Assembly: GCA_029779645.1 (NCBI GenBank)
Contig: JAKPAC010000018.1
Location: 1 to 32,153, forward strand
Length of the DNA stretch: 32,153 nucleotides
Direction: 5' to 3'
DNA from: Actinomycetes bacterium
GTDB taxonomy: Bacteria > Actinomycetota > Actinomycetes > Actinomycetales > Microbacteriaceae
The stretch's first letter is position 1. Every line of letters begins with the position of its first letter. This document shows, piece by piece, positions 24,814 through 32,153 of this stretch. The notes beneath the pieces were generated by a model, which had not been told where the DNA came from, did no database searches, and worked only from the letters and a program-made list of their open reading frames with translations. The position numbers were made by a program, and so were the translations under genes.

Positions 24814-27668
24814 CACTCGCGTCCCGTCAATCCCCAGGCGTCTTCGTCGCCGTCGGAGACCTCCTCGACCGGGAGGCCCTCGTACTGCGCCTCGAGCACA
24901 TCGGCGCCGTAGCGGTCGTCGCCGGTGCCCGCTGCGGGGGCCGATGCATCGGCCCCGGCGACCGCGGACGGCGCGACGGGTGCGACCGGCACGTCCTCCC
25001 CGCGCATCCGCGCCAGCACGCCGGGCAGCTGCTCGACGCCGACCAGCACGTCGCGGGCCTTCGAGCCCTCGGAGGGGCCGACGACCTCGCGCGACTCGAG
25101 CAGATCCATGAGGCGCCCCGCCTTCGCGAAGCCGACGCGGAGCTTGCGCTGCAGCATCGAGGTCGAGCCGAACTGCGTCGAGACGACGAGCTCGGTGGCC
25201 GCCAGCAGCAGCTCGAGGTCGTCGCCGATGTCGGCGTCGACCTGCTTCTTCTCGGCGACCGTCGCGACGTCGGCGCGGTAGTCGGGCCGGGCCTCGGCGG
25301 TCACGTGCTTGACGACCTTCTCGATCTCGGCCTCGCTGACCCACGCGCCCTGTACGCGGAGCGACTTCGACGCGCCCATCGGGAGGAAGAGGGCGTCGCC
25401 CTGGCCGATCAGGCGGTCGGCGCCCGGCTGGTCGAGGATGACGCGCGAGTCGGTGACGCTGGTCACCGCGAACGCGAGTCGCGACGGCACGTTGGCCTTG
25501 ATCAGGCCGGTGACCACATCGACCGAGGGTCGCTGCGTCGCGAGCACCAGGTGGATGCCGCTGGCCCGGGCCAGCTGCGTGATGCGCACGATCGAATCCT
25601 CGACGTCGCGCGGCGCGACCATCATCAGGTCGGCGAGCTCGTCGACGACGACCAGCAGATACGGGTAGGGCTTGAGCACGCGCTCGCTGCCGGGCGGCAG
25701 GATGATCTCGCCGGCGATCACGGCCTTGTTGAAGTCGTCGATGTGACGGAACCCGAACGACGCGAGGTCGTCGTAGCGCATGTCCATCTCCTTCACGACC
25801 CACTGCAGCGCCTCGGCCGCCTTCTTCGGGTTCGTGATGATGGGCGTGATCAGATGCGGCACGCCCGCGTAGGAGGTGAGCTCGACGCGCTTGGGGTCGA
25901 TCAGCACCATCCGCACCTCGGACGGCTTCGCGCGCATCAGCAGGCTCGTGATCATCGAGTTCACGAAGCTCGACTTGCCGGATCCGGTGGAGCCGGCGAC
26001 GAGCAGGTGCGGCATCTTCGCGAGGTTCGCGACGACGTAGCCGCCGCCCACGTCCTTGCCGACGCCGATCGTCATCGGGTGCGTGCTGCCGGTCGCGGCC
26101 GGCGAGCGAAGCACGTCGCCGAGCGTGACGATCTCGCGGTCGGTGTTGGGGATCTCGACGCCGATCGCGCTCTTGCCCGGGATCGGCGCGAGAATGCGCA
26201 CCTCATTGGATGCCACGGCATAGGCGATGTTGTTGGTGAGCGCGGTGATCCGCTCCACCTTCACGCCGGGGCCGAGCGCGATCTCATACTGCGTCACGGT
26301 CGGCCCGCGCGAGAAGCCGGTCACCTGGGCGTCGACGGAGAACTGCTCGAGGACGGAGGTGATGGCGCGCACGATGTCGTCGTTCGCCGCCGAGCGAGCC
26401 ACGTGCGGCTTCCCGGGCACCAGGCTCGCGGCGGGCGGCAGGCGATAGGGCTGGGCTGGGCCGTCCGGCACCGCCGCGCCGGCGCCTGGCCCGTCGGTGC
26501 CGAGGCCGCTGAGGCCCGGGAGGATCTCGTCGCTGCCCGGGCCGTCGTCCTGCAGCTCGGTCGCGCCGAGACCGAGCGCGCCCAGGCCGCCGAGCCCGGC
26601 CGCGACTGCCTCGGCGCCCCCGAGCGCGCCGCCGAGCACCTCGGTCGGGTACTCGTCGGGATGCTGGGGCTCGAAGCGGGGCGCCGGCGCGGGCGCCGCA
26701 TCCGCGACGGGCACGACGGGCTGATCGAACGGCTGGGCAGCGCCGGCGCCGGGCGCGGGCGGCTCCGCCGTGGGCACGAGCAGCTCGGTGAGGTCCTGCG
26801 AGCCGAGCGAGCCGTCGGATTCCTCCTCACGGCCGGTGCTGTTGCGTCGCCACCAGGGCAGTCCGCCGACGGGCGCATCGGCGTCGTCGCCATCCGCCGC
26901 GCCGCTCGCGTCGGCCGCCGCGGCCTTGGCGGCCTTCGCCGCGGCGCGCTCCTCGTCGCTCGGACGCTCGGCGCCGAACATCCAGCCATAGAGGTCGCCG
27001 AGGCGGCGCCCGATGCGGTTCGGCGGCGTCTTGGTGATGATCAGGAGGCTGAGGGCGGTGAGCAGCGCGAGCGCCACGTAGGCGCCGATCGGGCTCAGCA
27101 GGTACGCGAGCGGCTCGCCCAGCATCCACCCGAACAGGCCGCCGGCCTTCGACAGCGCGGGCAGCCCCTCGCTCGGGGCGGGGCGCCCGCCGACGACGTG
27201 GCAGAAGCCGGCGATCGTGATGACGAGCAGGCCGAAGCCGATCCCCAGCCGCCCGTTGTCGTGCACCGATGCGGGATGCCGGAACAGCCAGCCGGCGAGC
27301 ACGAGCAGCAGCACGGGCATGATGAACGCGACCCGCCCGACCATGCCGCCGACGGTGAAGGCGCTGATGCTCTCGGCGACCGCGTTGCCGATGAAGAACC
27401 ATTCGTTGACGGCACCGGCGATCGCCAGCAGCACGAGGAAGAACGGAAAGCCGTCGCGGCGCTGCTCCTTCTCGAGCGACTCCGGACCGAAGGCGCGGAA
27501 GACGCCGCCGGTGAGGTGGGCCATGCCCATCCACGCGCGCACGAGCACGCTCGGCCGATCCGCCTCATCGACGTAGCGACGGGGCGCCGGGGCGGATGCA
27601 GATGCCCGCGAAGAGCCGCCGCGCGCGGGCGCGGACTTTCGCGAGGCCGCGGGTGAAGTCCTAGCCAT
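24813..27668 (-). CDS. ftsK: DNA translocase FtsK/SpoIIIE
   Basis: FtsK pumps chromosomal DNA through the closing septum. The 951-residue protein has an N-terminal membrane region (hydrophobic segments near 75-98, 105-128, 143-160 and 190-212), a long Pro/Ala/Gly/Asp-rich linker (about 235-425), then the motor: Walker A G-S-T-G-S-G-K-S at 559-566 and Walker [14 protein letters not shown]-terminal gamma winged helix ([20 protein letters not shown]) follows, which would read KOPS-like sequences. The first 40 residues are Ser/Ala/Arg-rich. A -10 box exactly six bases before the ATG and no ribosome-binding site suggest a leaderless mRNA that continues into pgsA and cinA. Confidence 0.97.
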   Translation of the reverse strand: MARTSPAASRKSAPARGGSSRASASAPAPRRYVDEADRPSVLVRAWMGMAHLTGGVFRAFGPESLEKEQRRDGFPFFLVLLAIAGAVNEWFFIGNAVAESISAFTVGGMVGRVAFIMPVLLLVLAGWLFRHPASVHDNGRLGIGFGLLVITIAGFCHVVGGRPAPSEGLPALSKAGGLFGWMLGEPLAYLLSPIGAYVALALLTALSLLIITKTPPNRIGRRLGDLYGWMFGAERPSDEERAAAKAAKAAAADASGAADGDDADAPVGGLPWWRRNSTGREEESDGSLGSQDLTELLVPTAEPPAPGAGAAQPFDQPVVPVADAAPAPAPRFEPQHPDEYPTEVLGGALGGAEAVAAGLGGLGALGLGATELQDDGPGSDEILPGLSGLGTDGPGAGAAVPDGPAQPYRLPPAASLVPGKPHVARSAANDDIVRAITSVLEQFSVDAQVTGFSRGPTVTQYEIALGPGVKVERITALTNNIAYAVASNEVRILAPIPGKSAIGVEIPNTDREIVTLGDVLRSPAATGSTHPMTIGVGKDVGGGYVVANLAKMPHLLVAGSTGSGKSSFVNSMITSLLMRAKPSEVRMVLIDPKRVELTSYAGVPHLITPIITNPKKAAEALQWVVKEMDMRYDDLASFGFRHIDDFNKAVIAGEIILPPGSERVLKPYPYLLVVVDELADLMMVAPRDVEDSIVRITQLARASGIHLVLATQRPSVDVVTGLIKANVPSRLAFAVTSVTDSRVILDQPGADRLIGQGDALFLPMGASKSLRVQGAWVSEAEIEKVVKHVTAEARPDYRADVATVAEKKQVDADIGDDLELLLAATELVVSTQFGSTSMLQRKLRVGFAKAGRLMDLLESREVVGPSEGSKARDVLVGVEQLPGVLARMRGEDVPVAPVAPSAVAGADASAPAAGTGDDRYGADVLEAQYEGLPVEEVSDGDEDAWGLTGRE

Positions 27669-27674
27669 GGTTCA

Positions 27675-27680
27675 ACGCTA
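27675..27680 (-). promoter_or_regulatory. -10 box of a predicted leaderless ftsK transcript
   Basis: TAGCGT ends six bases (TGAACC) before the ATG at 27668. Confidence 0.5.
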
Positions 27681-27773
27681 CGTCGCGACGGCGACATTCG
27701 GCCACAGCGACTCGGCTCCCGGGCGCATCGCCGGCCGCCCGCCGCCCCGGCTCCCGGTGCGGCGCGGCACGCC

Positions 27774-29450
27774 TCAGGTGACGACGACGAGCGGCACGAT
27801 CATCGGCCGGCGGCGGTGCGCGGTGTTCACCCAGCGACCGACGGTGCGGCGCACCACCTGCGAGAGCGCGTGCGTGTCGCGCACGCCGTTGCCGGATGCC
27901 TCCTCCAGCGCCGCCACGATCTTGGGCTTGATCGACTCGAACACGTGGTCGGCCTCCGCGAAGCCGCGCGAGCTGATCTCGGGGCCGGCGATGAGCCTGC
28001 CCGTCTCCCGGTCGACGACGCAGATGATCGAGATGAAGCCCTCCTCGGCGAGGATGCGGCGGTCCTTGAGGTCGGAGTCGGTGAGTTCGCCCACCGTCTT
28101 GCCGTCCACGTAGACGAACCCGAGGTCGAGCTGACCGACCACCTCGACGTCGCCGTCGCGCAGATCCATGACGGTGCCGTTCTCGGCGATGATCGTGCGC
28201 TCGGGCGCGATCCCGGTGTCTTGCGCGAGCTTGGCGTTGGCCATCAGGTGGCGGTACTCGCCGTGCACCGGCAGCACGTTGCGCGGCTGCAGGATGTTGT
28301 AGCAGTACAGCAGCTCGCCGGCGGCCGCGTGGCCCGACACGTGCACCTTGGCGTTGCCCTTGTGCACGACGTTGGCGCCGAGCTTCGTGAGGCCGTCGAT
28401 CACCCGGTAGACGGCGTTCTCGTTGCCGGGGATCAGGCTGGAGGCCAGGATCACGGTGTCGCCGGGGCCGACCTCGATCGCGTGCTCGCGGTTGGCCATG
28501 CGGCTGAGCACCGCCATCGGCTCGCCCTGCGAGCCCGTCGACATGAACACGATCTTGTCGTCGGGGAGGTGCTGCGCCTTCTTGTAGTCGATCAGCACGC
28601 CCTCGGGGACGTTCAGGTAGCCGAGGTCGGCGGCGATGGTCATGTTGCGCACCATCGAGCGGCCGAGGAGGGCGACGCGTCGCCCGTGGGCGGCCGCGGC
28701 ATCCAGCACCTGCTGCACGCGGTGCACGTGGCTCGAGAAGCTCGCGACGATCACGCGGCGCGGCGCGGCGGCGATGACCTGCTCGAGCACCGGGCCGATC
28801 GCGCGCTCGGCCGGGGTGAAGCCAGGCACGTCGGCGTTGGTCGAGTCGACGAGGAAGAGGTCGATGCCCTCCTCGCCGAGGCGCGCGAAGGCGCGCAGGT
28901 CGGTGAGGCGTCCGTCCAGCGGCAGCTGGTCCATCTTGAAGTCGCCGGTGGCCAGCGCGAGGCCCGCGGGCGTGCGGATGGCGACGGCGAGGGCGTCGGG
29001 AATCGAGTGGTTCACCGCGACGAACTCGAGGTCGAACGGGCCGATCCGCTCGTGATCGCCCTCCTTGACCGTCAGGGTGTAGGGCTTGATGCGATGCTCT
29101 TTGAGCTTCGCCTCGATGAGCGCGAGGGTGAGCCCCGAGCCGATCAGCGGGATGTCGCCCTTCATGCGCAACAGGTAGGGCACGCCGCCGATGTGGTCTT
29201 CGTGCCCGTGCGTGAGCACCACGCCGACGATGTCGTCGAGGCGGTCCTTGATCGGCGCCATGTCGGGGAGGATGAGGTCGACGCCCGGCTGGTGCTCCTC
29301 GGGGAACAGCACGCCGCAGTCGACGATGAGCAGCTTGCCCTCGTACTCGAACACGGTCATGTTGCGCCCGACCTCGCCGAGCCCGCCGAGCGGGGTGACG
29401 CGCAGGGTGCCCTTCGCGAGTGTGGGCGGGTCGTAAATCGTTTCAGCCAT
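27774..29450 (-). CDS. rnj: Ribonuclease J
   Basis: This 558-residue metallo-beta-lactamase/beta-CASP nuclease degrades and matures RNA with 5' exonuclease and endonuclease activity. The zinc motif L-T-H-G-H-E-D-H-I-G-G is at 79-89, and a second metal region is V-D-S-T-N-A-D. The beta-CASP motifs are visible as F-S-S-H-V-H-R, F-M-S-T-G-S-Q-G-E-P and V-S-G-H-A. N-V-L-P-V-H-G-E-Y-R-H follows, and a C-terminal domain completes the protein. A GGAGG ribosome-binding site lies upstream of the ATG. It follows dapA by 57 bases, the usual actinobacterial pairing, and precedes ftsK. Confidence 0.97.
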   Translation of the reverse strand: MAETIYDPPTLAKGTLRVTPLGGLGEVGRNMTVFEYEGKLLIVDCGVLFPEEHQPGVDLILPDMAPIKDRLDDIVGVVLTHGHEDHIGGVPYLLRMKGDIPLIGSGLTLALIEAKLKEHRIKPYTLTVKEGDHERIGPFDLEFVAVNHSIPDALAVAIRTPAGLALATGDFKMDQLPLDGRLTDLRAFARLGEEGIDLFLVDSTNADVPGFTPAERAIGPVLEQVIAAAPRRVIVASFSSHVHRVQQVLDAAAAHGRRVALLGRSMVRNMTIAADLGYLNVPEGVLIDYKKAQHLPDDKIVFMSTGSQGEPMAVLSRMANREHAIEVGPGDTVILASSLIPGNENAVYRVIDGLTKLGANVVHKGNAKVHVSGHAAAGELLYCYNILQPRNVLPVHGEYRHLMANAKLAQDTGIAPERTIIAENGTVMDLRDGDVEVVGQLDLGFVYVDGKTVGELTDSDLKDRRILAEEGFISIICVVDRETGRLIAGPEISSRGFAEADHVFESIKPKIVAALEEASGNGVRDTHALSQVVRRTVGRWVNTAHRRRPMIVPLVVVT

Positions 29451-29507
29451 TGGCGGCGCCTCCTGGAGGATCAGCCCGTCGTGGGCGCGGTGGCGCGCCG
29501 TGCGGGA

Positions 29508-30485
29508 TCAGCGTGTGGTGCCGTGCACTCGGGGCAGGGCGCCGCCCGCGGCCGCGTTGCGGTCGGGGCGGAAGTTGCGGAAGTCGACTCCTTCGATTCC
29601 GCTGACGAGCGCGAGCTCGTCCTCGATCTTGGCGGCTTCCCAGTCTTCGGGGCCGACGAGGGGCAGGCGCACCCTGGGGCTGCCGATGCGGCCCAGGCCG
29701 TGCAGGATGTACTTCACCGCGACGGTGGCCGGGATGTGCGTCATCGTCGCGCGGACGAGGGGCTCGAGCGCCTTGTGCGCGGCGGTCGCCGATGCGAGGT
29801 CACCGCGGTTCACGGCATCCACCATCGTGCGGTACGGGGCGGCGGCGATGTTGCCGGTCACGCCGATCAGGCCGGTGGCGCCGATCGCCATGTGCGGGAG
29901 CGCGTTCGAGTCGTCGCCCGAGAAGTACATGAGGTCGGTCTCGTTGAGCACGCGGCTGACCTCGGCGAAGTCGCCCTTGGCGTCTTTCACGGCCAGGATG
30001 TTCGGGTGGTTCGCGAGGCGGACGATGGTCTCGTACTTGACCTCGACGCCGGTGCGTCCGGGGATGTCGTAGACGATCACCGGCAGCTCGGTCGCGTCGG
30101 CGACCAGGCGGAAGTGCGTGAGGATGCCGGCCTGCGTGGGCTTGTTGTAGTACGGCGTGACGATCATGATGCCGTCGGCGCCGGCCTTCTCGCTCGCCTT
30201 GTACAGCTCGATGGCGTGCGCGGTCTCGTTCGAGCCGCCGCCGGTGATCACGGCCGCGCGTCCGGCCGAGACGTCTTTGCCGACCTCGACGAGGCGGATC
30301 TTCTCGGGGTCGGTCAGCGTCGAGGTCTCACCCGTGGTGCCGGTGACGACGATGCCGTCGGCGCCCGCCGAGATGACGTCGTCCATGTGCTTCTCGACGG
30401 CCGGCCAATCGACCTCGCCGTCGGCCGTGAACGGCGTGACGAGCGCTACAAGAACCTGTCCAAAGGGGTTTACCGAAGAAGTCAC
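29508..30485 (-). CDS. dapA: 4-hydroxy-tetrahydrodipicolinate synthase
   Basis: This 325-residue class I aldolase condenses pyruvate with aspartate semialdehyde, the first committed step to lysine and diaminopimelate. Present are G-T-T-G-E-T-S-T-L-T (residues 49-58), P-Y-Y-N-K-P-T-Q, the catalytic tyrosine in V-Y-D-I-P-G-R-T-G (Y139) and the Schiff-base lysine in I-L-A-V-K-D-A-K-G-D (K167). The GTG start has a -10 box exactly six bases upstream and no ribosome-binding site. The C-terminus has a short polar tail. rnj follows downstream. Confidence 0.97.
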   Translation of the reverse strand: MTSSVNPFGQVLVALVTPFTADGEVDWPAVEKHMDDVISAGADGIVVTGTTGETSTLTDPEKIRLVEVGKDVSAGRAAVITGGGSNETAHAIELYKASEKAGADGIMIVTPYYNKPTQAGILTHFRLVADATELPVIVYDIPGRTGVEVKYETIVRLANHPNILAVKDAKGDFAEVSRVLNETDLMYFSGDDSNALPHMAIGATGLIGVTGNIAAAPYRTMVDAVNRGDLASATAAHKALEPLVRATMTHIPATVAVKYILHGLGRIGSPRVRLPLVGPEDWEAAKIEDELALVSGIEGVDFRNFRPDRNAAAGGALPRVHGTTR

Positions 30486-30491
30486 CCACCA

Positions 30492-30497
30492 AGCGTA
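30492..30497 (-). promoter_or_regulatory. -10 box of a predicted leaderless dapA transcript
   Basis: TACGCT ends six bases (TGGTGG) before the GTG at 30485. Confidence 0.5.
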
Positions 30498-30516
30498 TCG
30501 GCTCCGGGCGCGATCC

Positions 30517-31281
30517 TCAGCGCCCGCGCTTTCCCGCGCTGGCGAGAACGTTCGGCGGAACGAGCCGGGTGAGCGCCGCGATGAGCTTGTAGCGCAGCGA
30601 CGGGATCGACACGGCCCGGCCGCGAGCGGCGTCGCGCAGCGCCTCGGCCACGGTCGGCCCCGGCTCGAGCCAGAGCGCGGCGGGGATGCCCTCCTGCCCC
30701 TTGGGCAGGCCGAGCCGCTCGTGAAAACTCGTGTGCACGAACCCGGGGCACACCGCCGTGACCGTCACGCCGCGGCTCGAGTACTCGCCGTTGGCCCAGC
30801 GACTGAAGCTGATCAGCCAGCCCTTGCACGCGCCGTAGGTGCTGCGCGGGATGAATCCGGCGATGGATGCCGTGTTGATGATCCGCCCGCTCCCCCGCCC
30901 GAGCATGCCGCCCAGCGCGGCGTGGGTGAGGCGCATCGGCACCTCGATGTGCAGGCGCAGGTGGTCGACCTCGTCGTCGATGTCGTTGCCGGCGAAGTCC
31001 AGCGGCAGGCCGAACCCGGCGTTGTTCACCAGCACCTCGACCGGCTGCTCTTCGTTCTGCAGCCGCGCGACCACCCGCGCCAGGTGGCGCGGCTTCAGCA
31101 GATCGGCGACGAGCACCTCGCAGACGACCCCGTGCCGCGCCGAGATGCCCCGGGCGAGCTCGGTGAGCGCGTCGCGGTCACGGGCAACCAGCACCAGGTC
31201 GGCGCCCTTCGCCGCCAGCTGCCACGCGAACTCCACGCCGAGCCCGGAGCTCGCGCCGGTGATGAGCGCAGTCTTGGGCAT
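30517..31281 (-). CDS. Short-chain dehydrogenase/reductase
   Basis: The 254-residue protein is a classical SDR with the NAD(P)-binding T-G-A-S-S-G-L-G near the N-terminus, N-N-A-G-F-G, an S-I-A-G catalytic serine region and the Y-x3-K pair in S-T-Y-G-A-C-K. An R-D-R-D after the second beta strand hints at NADP preference. The C-terminal R-Y-K-L-I-A-A-L-T-R-L-V-P-P region resembles ketoreductase-like SDRs (SadH/DltE type). The substrate is unknown. It starts five bases after thyX with no clear ribosome-binding site, so it is probably coupled to thyX. Confidence 0.88.
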   Translation of the reverse strand: MPKTALITGASSGLGVEFAWQLAAKGADLVLVARDRDALTELARGISARHGVVCEVLVADLLKPRHLARVVARLQNEEQPVEVLVNNAGFGLPLDFAGNDIDDEVDHLRLHIEVPMRLTHAALGGMLGRGSGRIINTASIAGFIPRSTYGACKGWLISFSRWANGEYSSRGVTVTAVCPGFVHTSFHERLGLPKGQEGIPAALWLEPGPTVAEALRDAARGRAVSIPSLRYKLIAALTRLVPPNVLASAGKRGR

Positions 31282-31286
31282 AGCGG

Positions 31287-32036
31287 CTACGGGGCGACGC
31301 GCCCGTTGGCGTTGAAGGCGGCGTAGGTCAGCGGCATGAGCTCCCGCCACTGCGCCTCCATCTTCTCGGCGCACATCTCGATCTCGCGCTGCGGGAACGA
31401 CGGGAAGTGCGTGCCCTCGTGCCGGGTGCGCAGCGAGAGGAAGTTCATCAGCGAGCGCGAGTTCACCGTCACGTACATCGACGAGAAGATGTTCAGCGGG
31501 AGGACGATGCGGGCGACCTCGCGCGCGACGCCGGCGCGCAGCATCTCCTGGTACGCCTCGAAGGCGCGCACCGACGCCTCGCGCGTCACCTGATCGACCA
31601 GCGCGGTCTGCTCGGGGCTGCCCTCGTGGAACTCGTAGGCGCCGGGCTTGCCCACCTGCAGCAGCCGCCGGTCGGCGCCGGGCACGTAGAACACGGGGCG
31701 AAGCTCGCGGTAGCGGCCCGACTCCTCGTTGTACGACGCCATCCGGTGGCGCATGAACTCGCGGAACACGAAGATCGGCGCCTGCACGTAGAAGGTCATC
31801 GAGTTGTGCTCGAAGGGCGAGCCGTGGCGGTCGCGCATGAGGTAGTTGATGAGGCCGCGGTCGCGGGCGGATGCCTCGGTGCCGGCCTGCGCGGCCTCCA
31901 GCGTCTGCTCGCCCTGCGTCGACACGCGCGCCGCGAACAGCACGTCGGCGTCGGATGCGCTCGAGCGCACCAGCTCGACGGTCACATCGCTGCGAAACTC
32001 GATCTCGGGTGCCTGGGCCTCAGTTGCGTCGCTCAC
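31287..32036 (-). CDS. thyX: Flavin-dependent thymidylate synthase
   Basis: ThyX makes dTMP from dUMP with FAD and methylene-THF. The 249-residue protein has the signature R-H-R-M-A-S-Y-N-E-E-S-G-R (96-108, with this start), plus H-G-S-P-F-E-H and R-S-L-M-N-F-L-S-L-R. I prefer the GTG at 32036 (M-S-D-A-T-E) over the GTG at 32045: a TAAGGT box ends seven bases before 32036, and the longer form would begin inside that -10 box. In many Actinobacteria thyX lies near dapA, as here, but an SDR gene intervenes and dapB is not visible. Confidence 0.95.
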   Translation of the reverse strand: MSDATEAQAPEIEFRSDVTVELVRSSASDADVLFAARVSTQGEQTLEAAQAGTEASARDRGLINYLMRDRHGSPFEHNSMTFYVQAPIFVFREFMRHRMASYNEESGRYRELRPVFYVPGADRRLLQVGKPGAYEFHEGSPEQTALVDQVTREASVRAFEAYQEMLRAGVAREVARIVLPLNIFSSMYVTVNSRSLMNFLSLRTRHEGTHFPSFPQREIEMCAEKMEAQWRELMPLTYAAFNANGRVAP

Positions 32037-32043
32037 GGCATCC

Positions 32044-32049
32044 ACCTTA
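32044..32049 (-). promoter_or_regulatory. Candidate -10 box of thyX (near-leaderless)
   Basis: TAAGGT ends seven bases before the GTG at 32036, predicting a leader of about one base. Confidence 0.4.
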
Positions 32050-32052
32050 GTC

Positions 32053-32076
32053 GGCCGCGGGCCGCGGCCCGCGGCC
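32053..32076. repeat. 24-bp perfect palindrome between thyX and the next gene
   Basis: Positions 32053-32076 read identically on both strands and consist only of G and C. The hexamer CCGCGG occurs three times inside (32055, 32062, 32069) at seven-base steps. It lies just upstream of the thyX -10 box, in the -35 region, and about 40 bases before the -10 box of the divergent gene. It could be a regulator site, a cruciform or a chance GC run. Confidence 0.6.
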
Positions 32077-32114
32077 CGGCGACAACTGGTTGCCCTCTCA
32101 GCGCCTTCACAGGG

Positions 32115-32120
32115 TAGGTT
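32115..32120 (+). promoter_or_regulatory. Candidate -10 box of the rightmost gene
   Basis: TAGGTT ends eight bases before the ATG at 32129, the same spacing as at miaB. Confidence 0.35.
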
Positions 32121-32128
32121 CGTTGCTT

Positions 32129-32153
32129 ATGACTGTTTCCGGCGCGCTCCTCG
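32129..32153 (+). CDS. Start of an unidentified gene (runs off window)
   Basis: Only eight codons are visible (M-T-V-S-G-A-L-L), beginning at the ATG at 32129, divergent from thyX. A -10 box eight bases upstream and no ribosome-binding site favour this as a real, nearly leaderless start. The product cannot be identified. Confidence 0.45.

Noticed and set aside
25305..30572. Long plus-strand frames (783 and 918 codons) opposite ftsK, rnj and dapA
   Set aside because: Composition is biased (Arg, His, Asp, Val), there is no domain, no ribosome-binding site, and the overlap with strongly conserved minus-strand genes is complete. They are shadows.

Overview
The window looks like chromosomal DNA from a high-GC actinobacterium. 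The best fit is the Microbacteriaceae (a Microbacterium-like organism). This rests on about 70% GC, DUF1844, DUF3046 and ClgR proteins, a PriA-type HisA carrying the Arg-Gly-Trp signature, a divergent lexA / LysM-protein pair, and a dapA-rnj-ftsK-pgsA-cinA-clgR-DUF3046-recA-recX-miaB-miaA-dapF order that is typical of Actinobacteria. The genus is inferred from memory of synteny and was not tested. Almost everything is core housekeeping, and I found no complete undescribed multi-gene system. The interest lies in expression architecture and in the mobile-DNA scar at the left edge.

Layout. At 1-277 an IS3-family element has inserted into the sixth codon of an IS481-like transposase whose left end survives; together they sit directly downstream of trmH, where pheST would usually follow. 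At 410-2653 (minus strand) lie infC-rpmI-rplT, a terminator, then trmH; infC most likely starts at ATC. A DUF1844 gene (plus) and an SseB-like gene (minus) converge on a strong hairpin at 3376-3417. At 3451-7427 (minus) is hisC-hisB-hisH-hisA(priA)-sseB, mostly with overlapping ends. At 7572-9078 a LysM membrane protein (ChiZ/YneA-like candidate division suppressor) is divergent from lexA, which is followed by an unrecognised membrane protein up to 10689. At 10764-15897 (minus) is hflX, then metF-metE behind their own promoter. At 16001-16633 is a plus-strand RsmC-like methyltransferase. From 16685 to 32036 one long minus-strand block runs thyX, SDR, dapA, rnj, ftsK, pgsA, cinA, clgR, DUF3046, recA, recX, miaB, miaA, dapF. 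A plus-strand gene begins at 32129 and leaves the window.

How the genes work together. The themes are translation and RNA modification (IF3, L35, L20, TrmH, MiaA, MiaB, HflX, RsmC-like protein, RNase J), amino-acid synthesis (histidine, methionine, lysine/diaminopimelate), and the SOS and cell-division response (LexA, RecA, RecX, the LysM protein, FtsK). A near-consensus LexA operator lies upstream of recA, and weaker candidate operators sit in the promoter of the LysM gene. Seven genes have a TANNNT -10 hexamer ending exactly six bases before the start codon, which places the predicted transcription start on the start codon itself (leaderless mRNAs).
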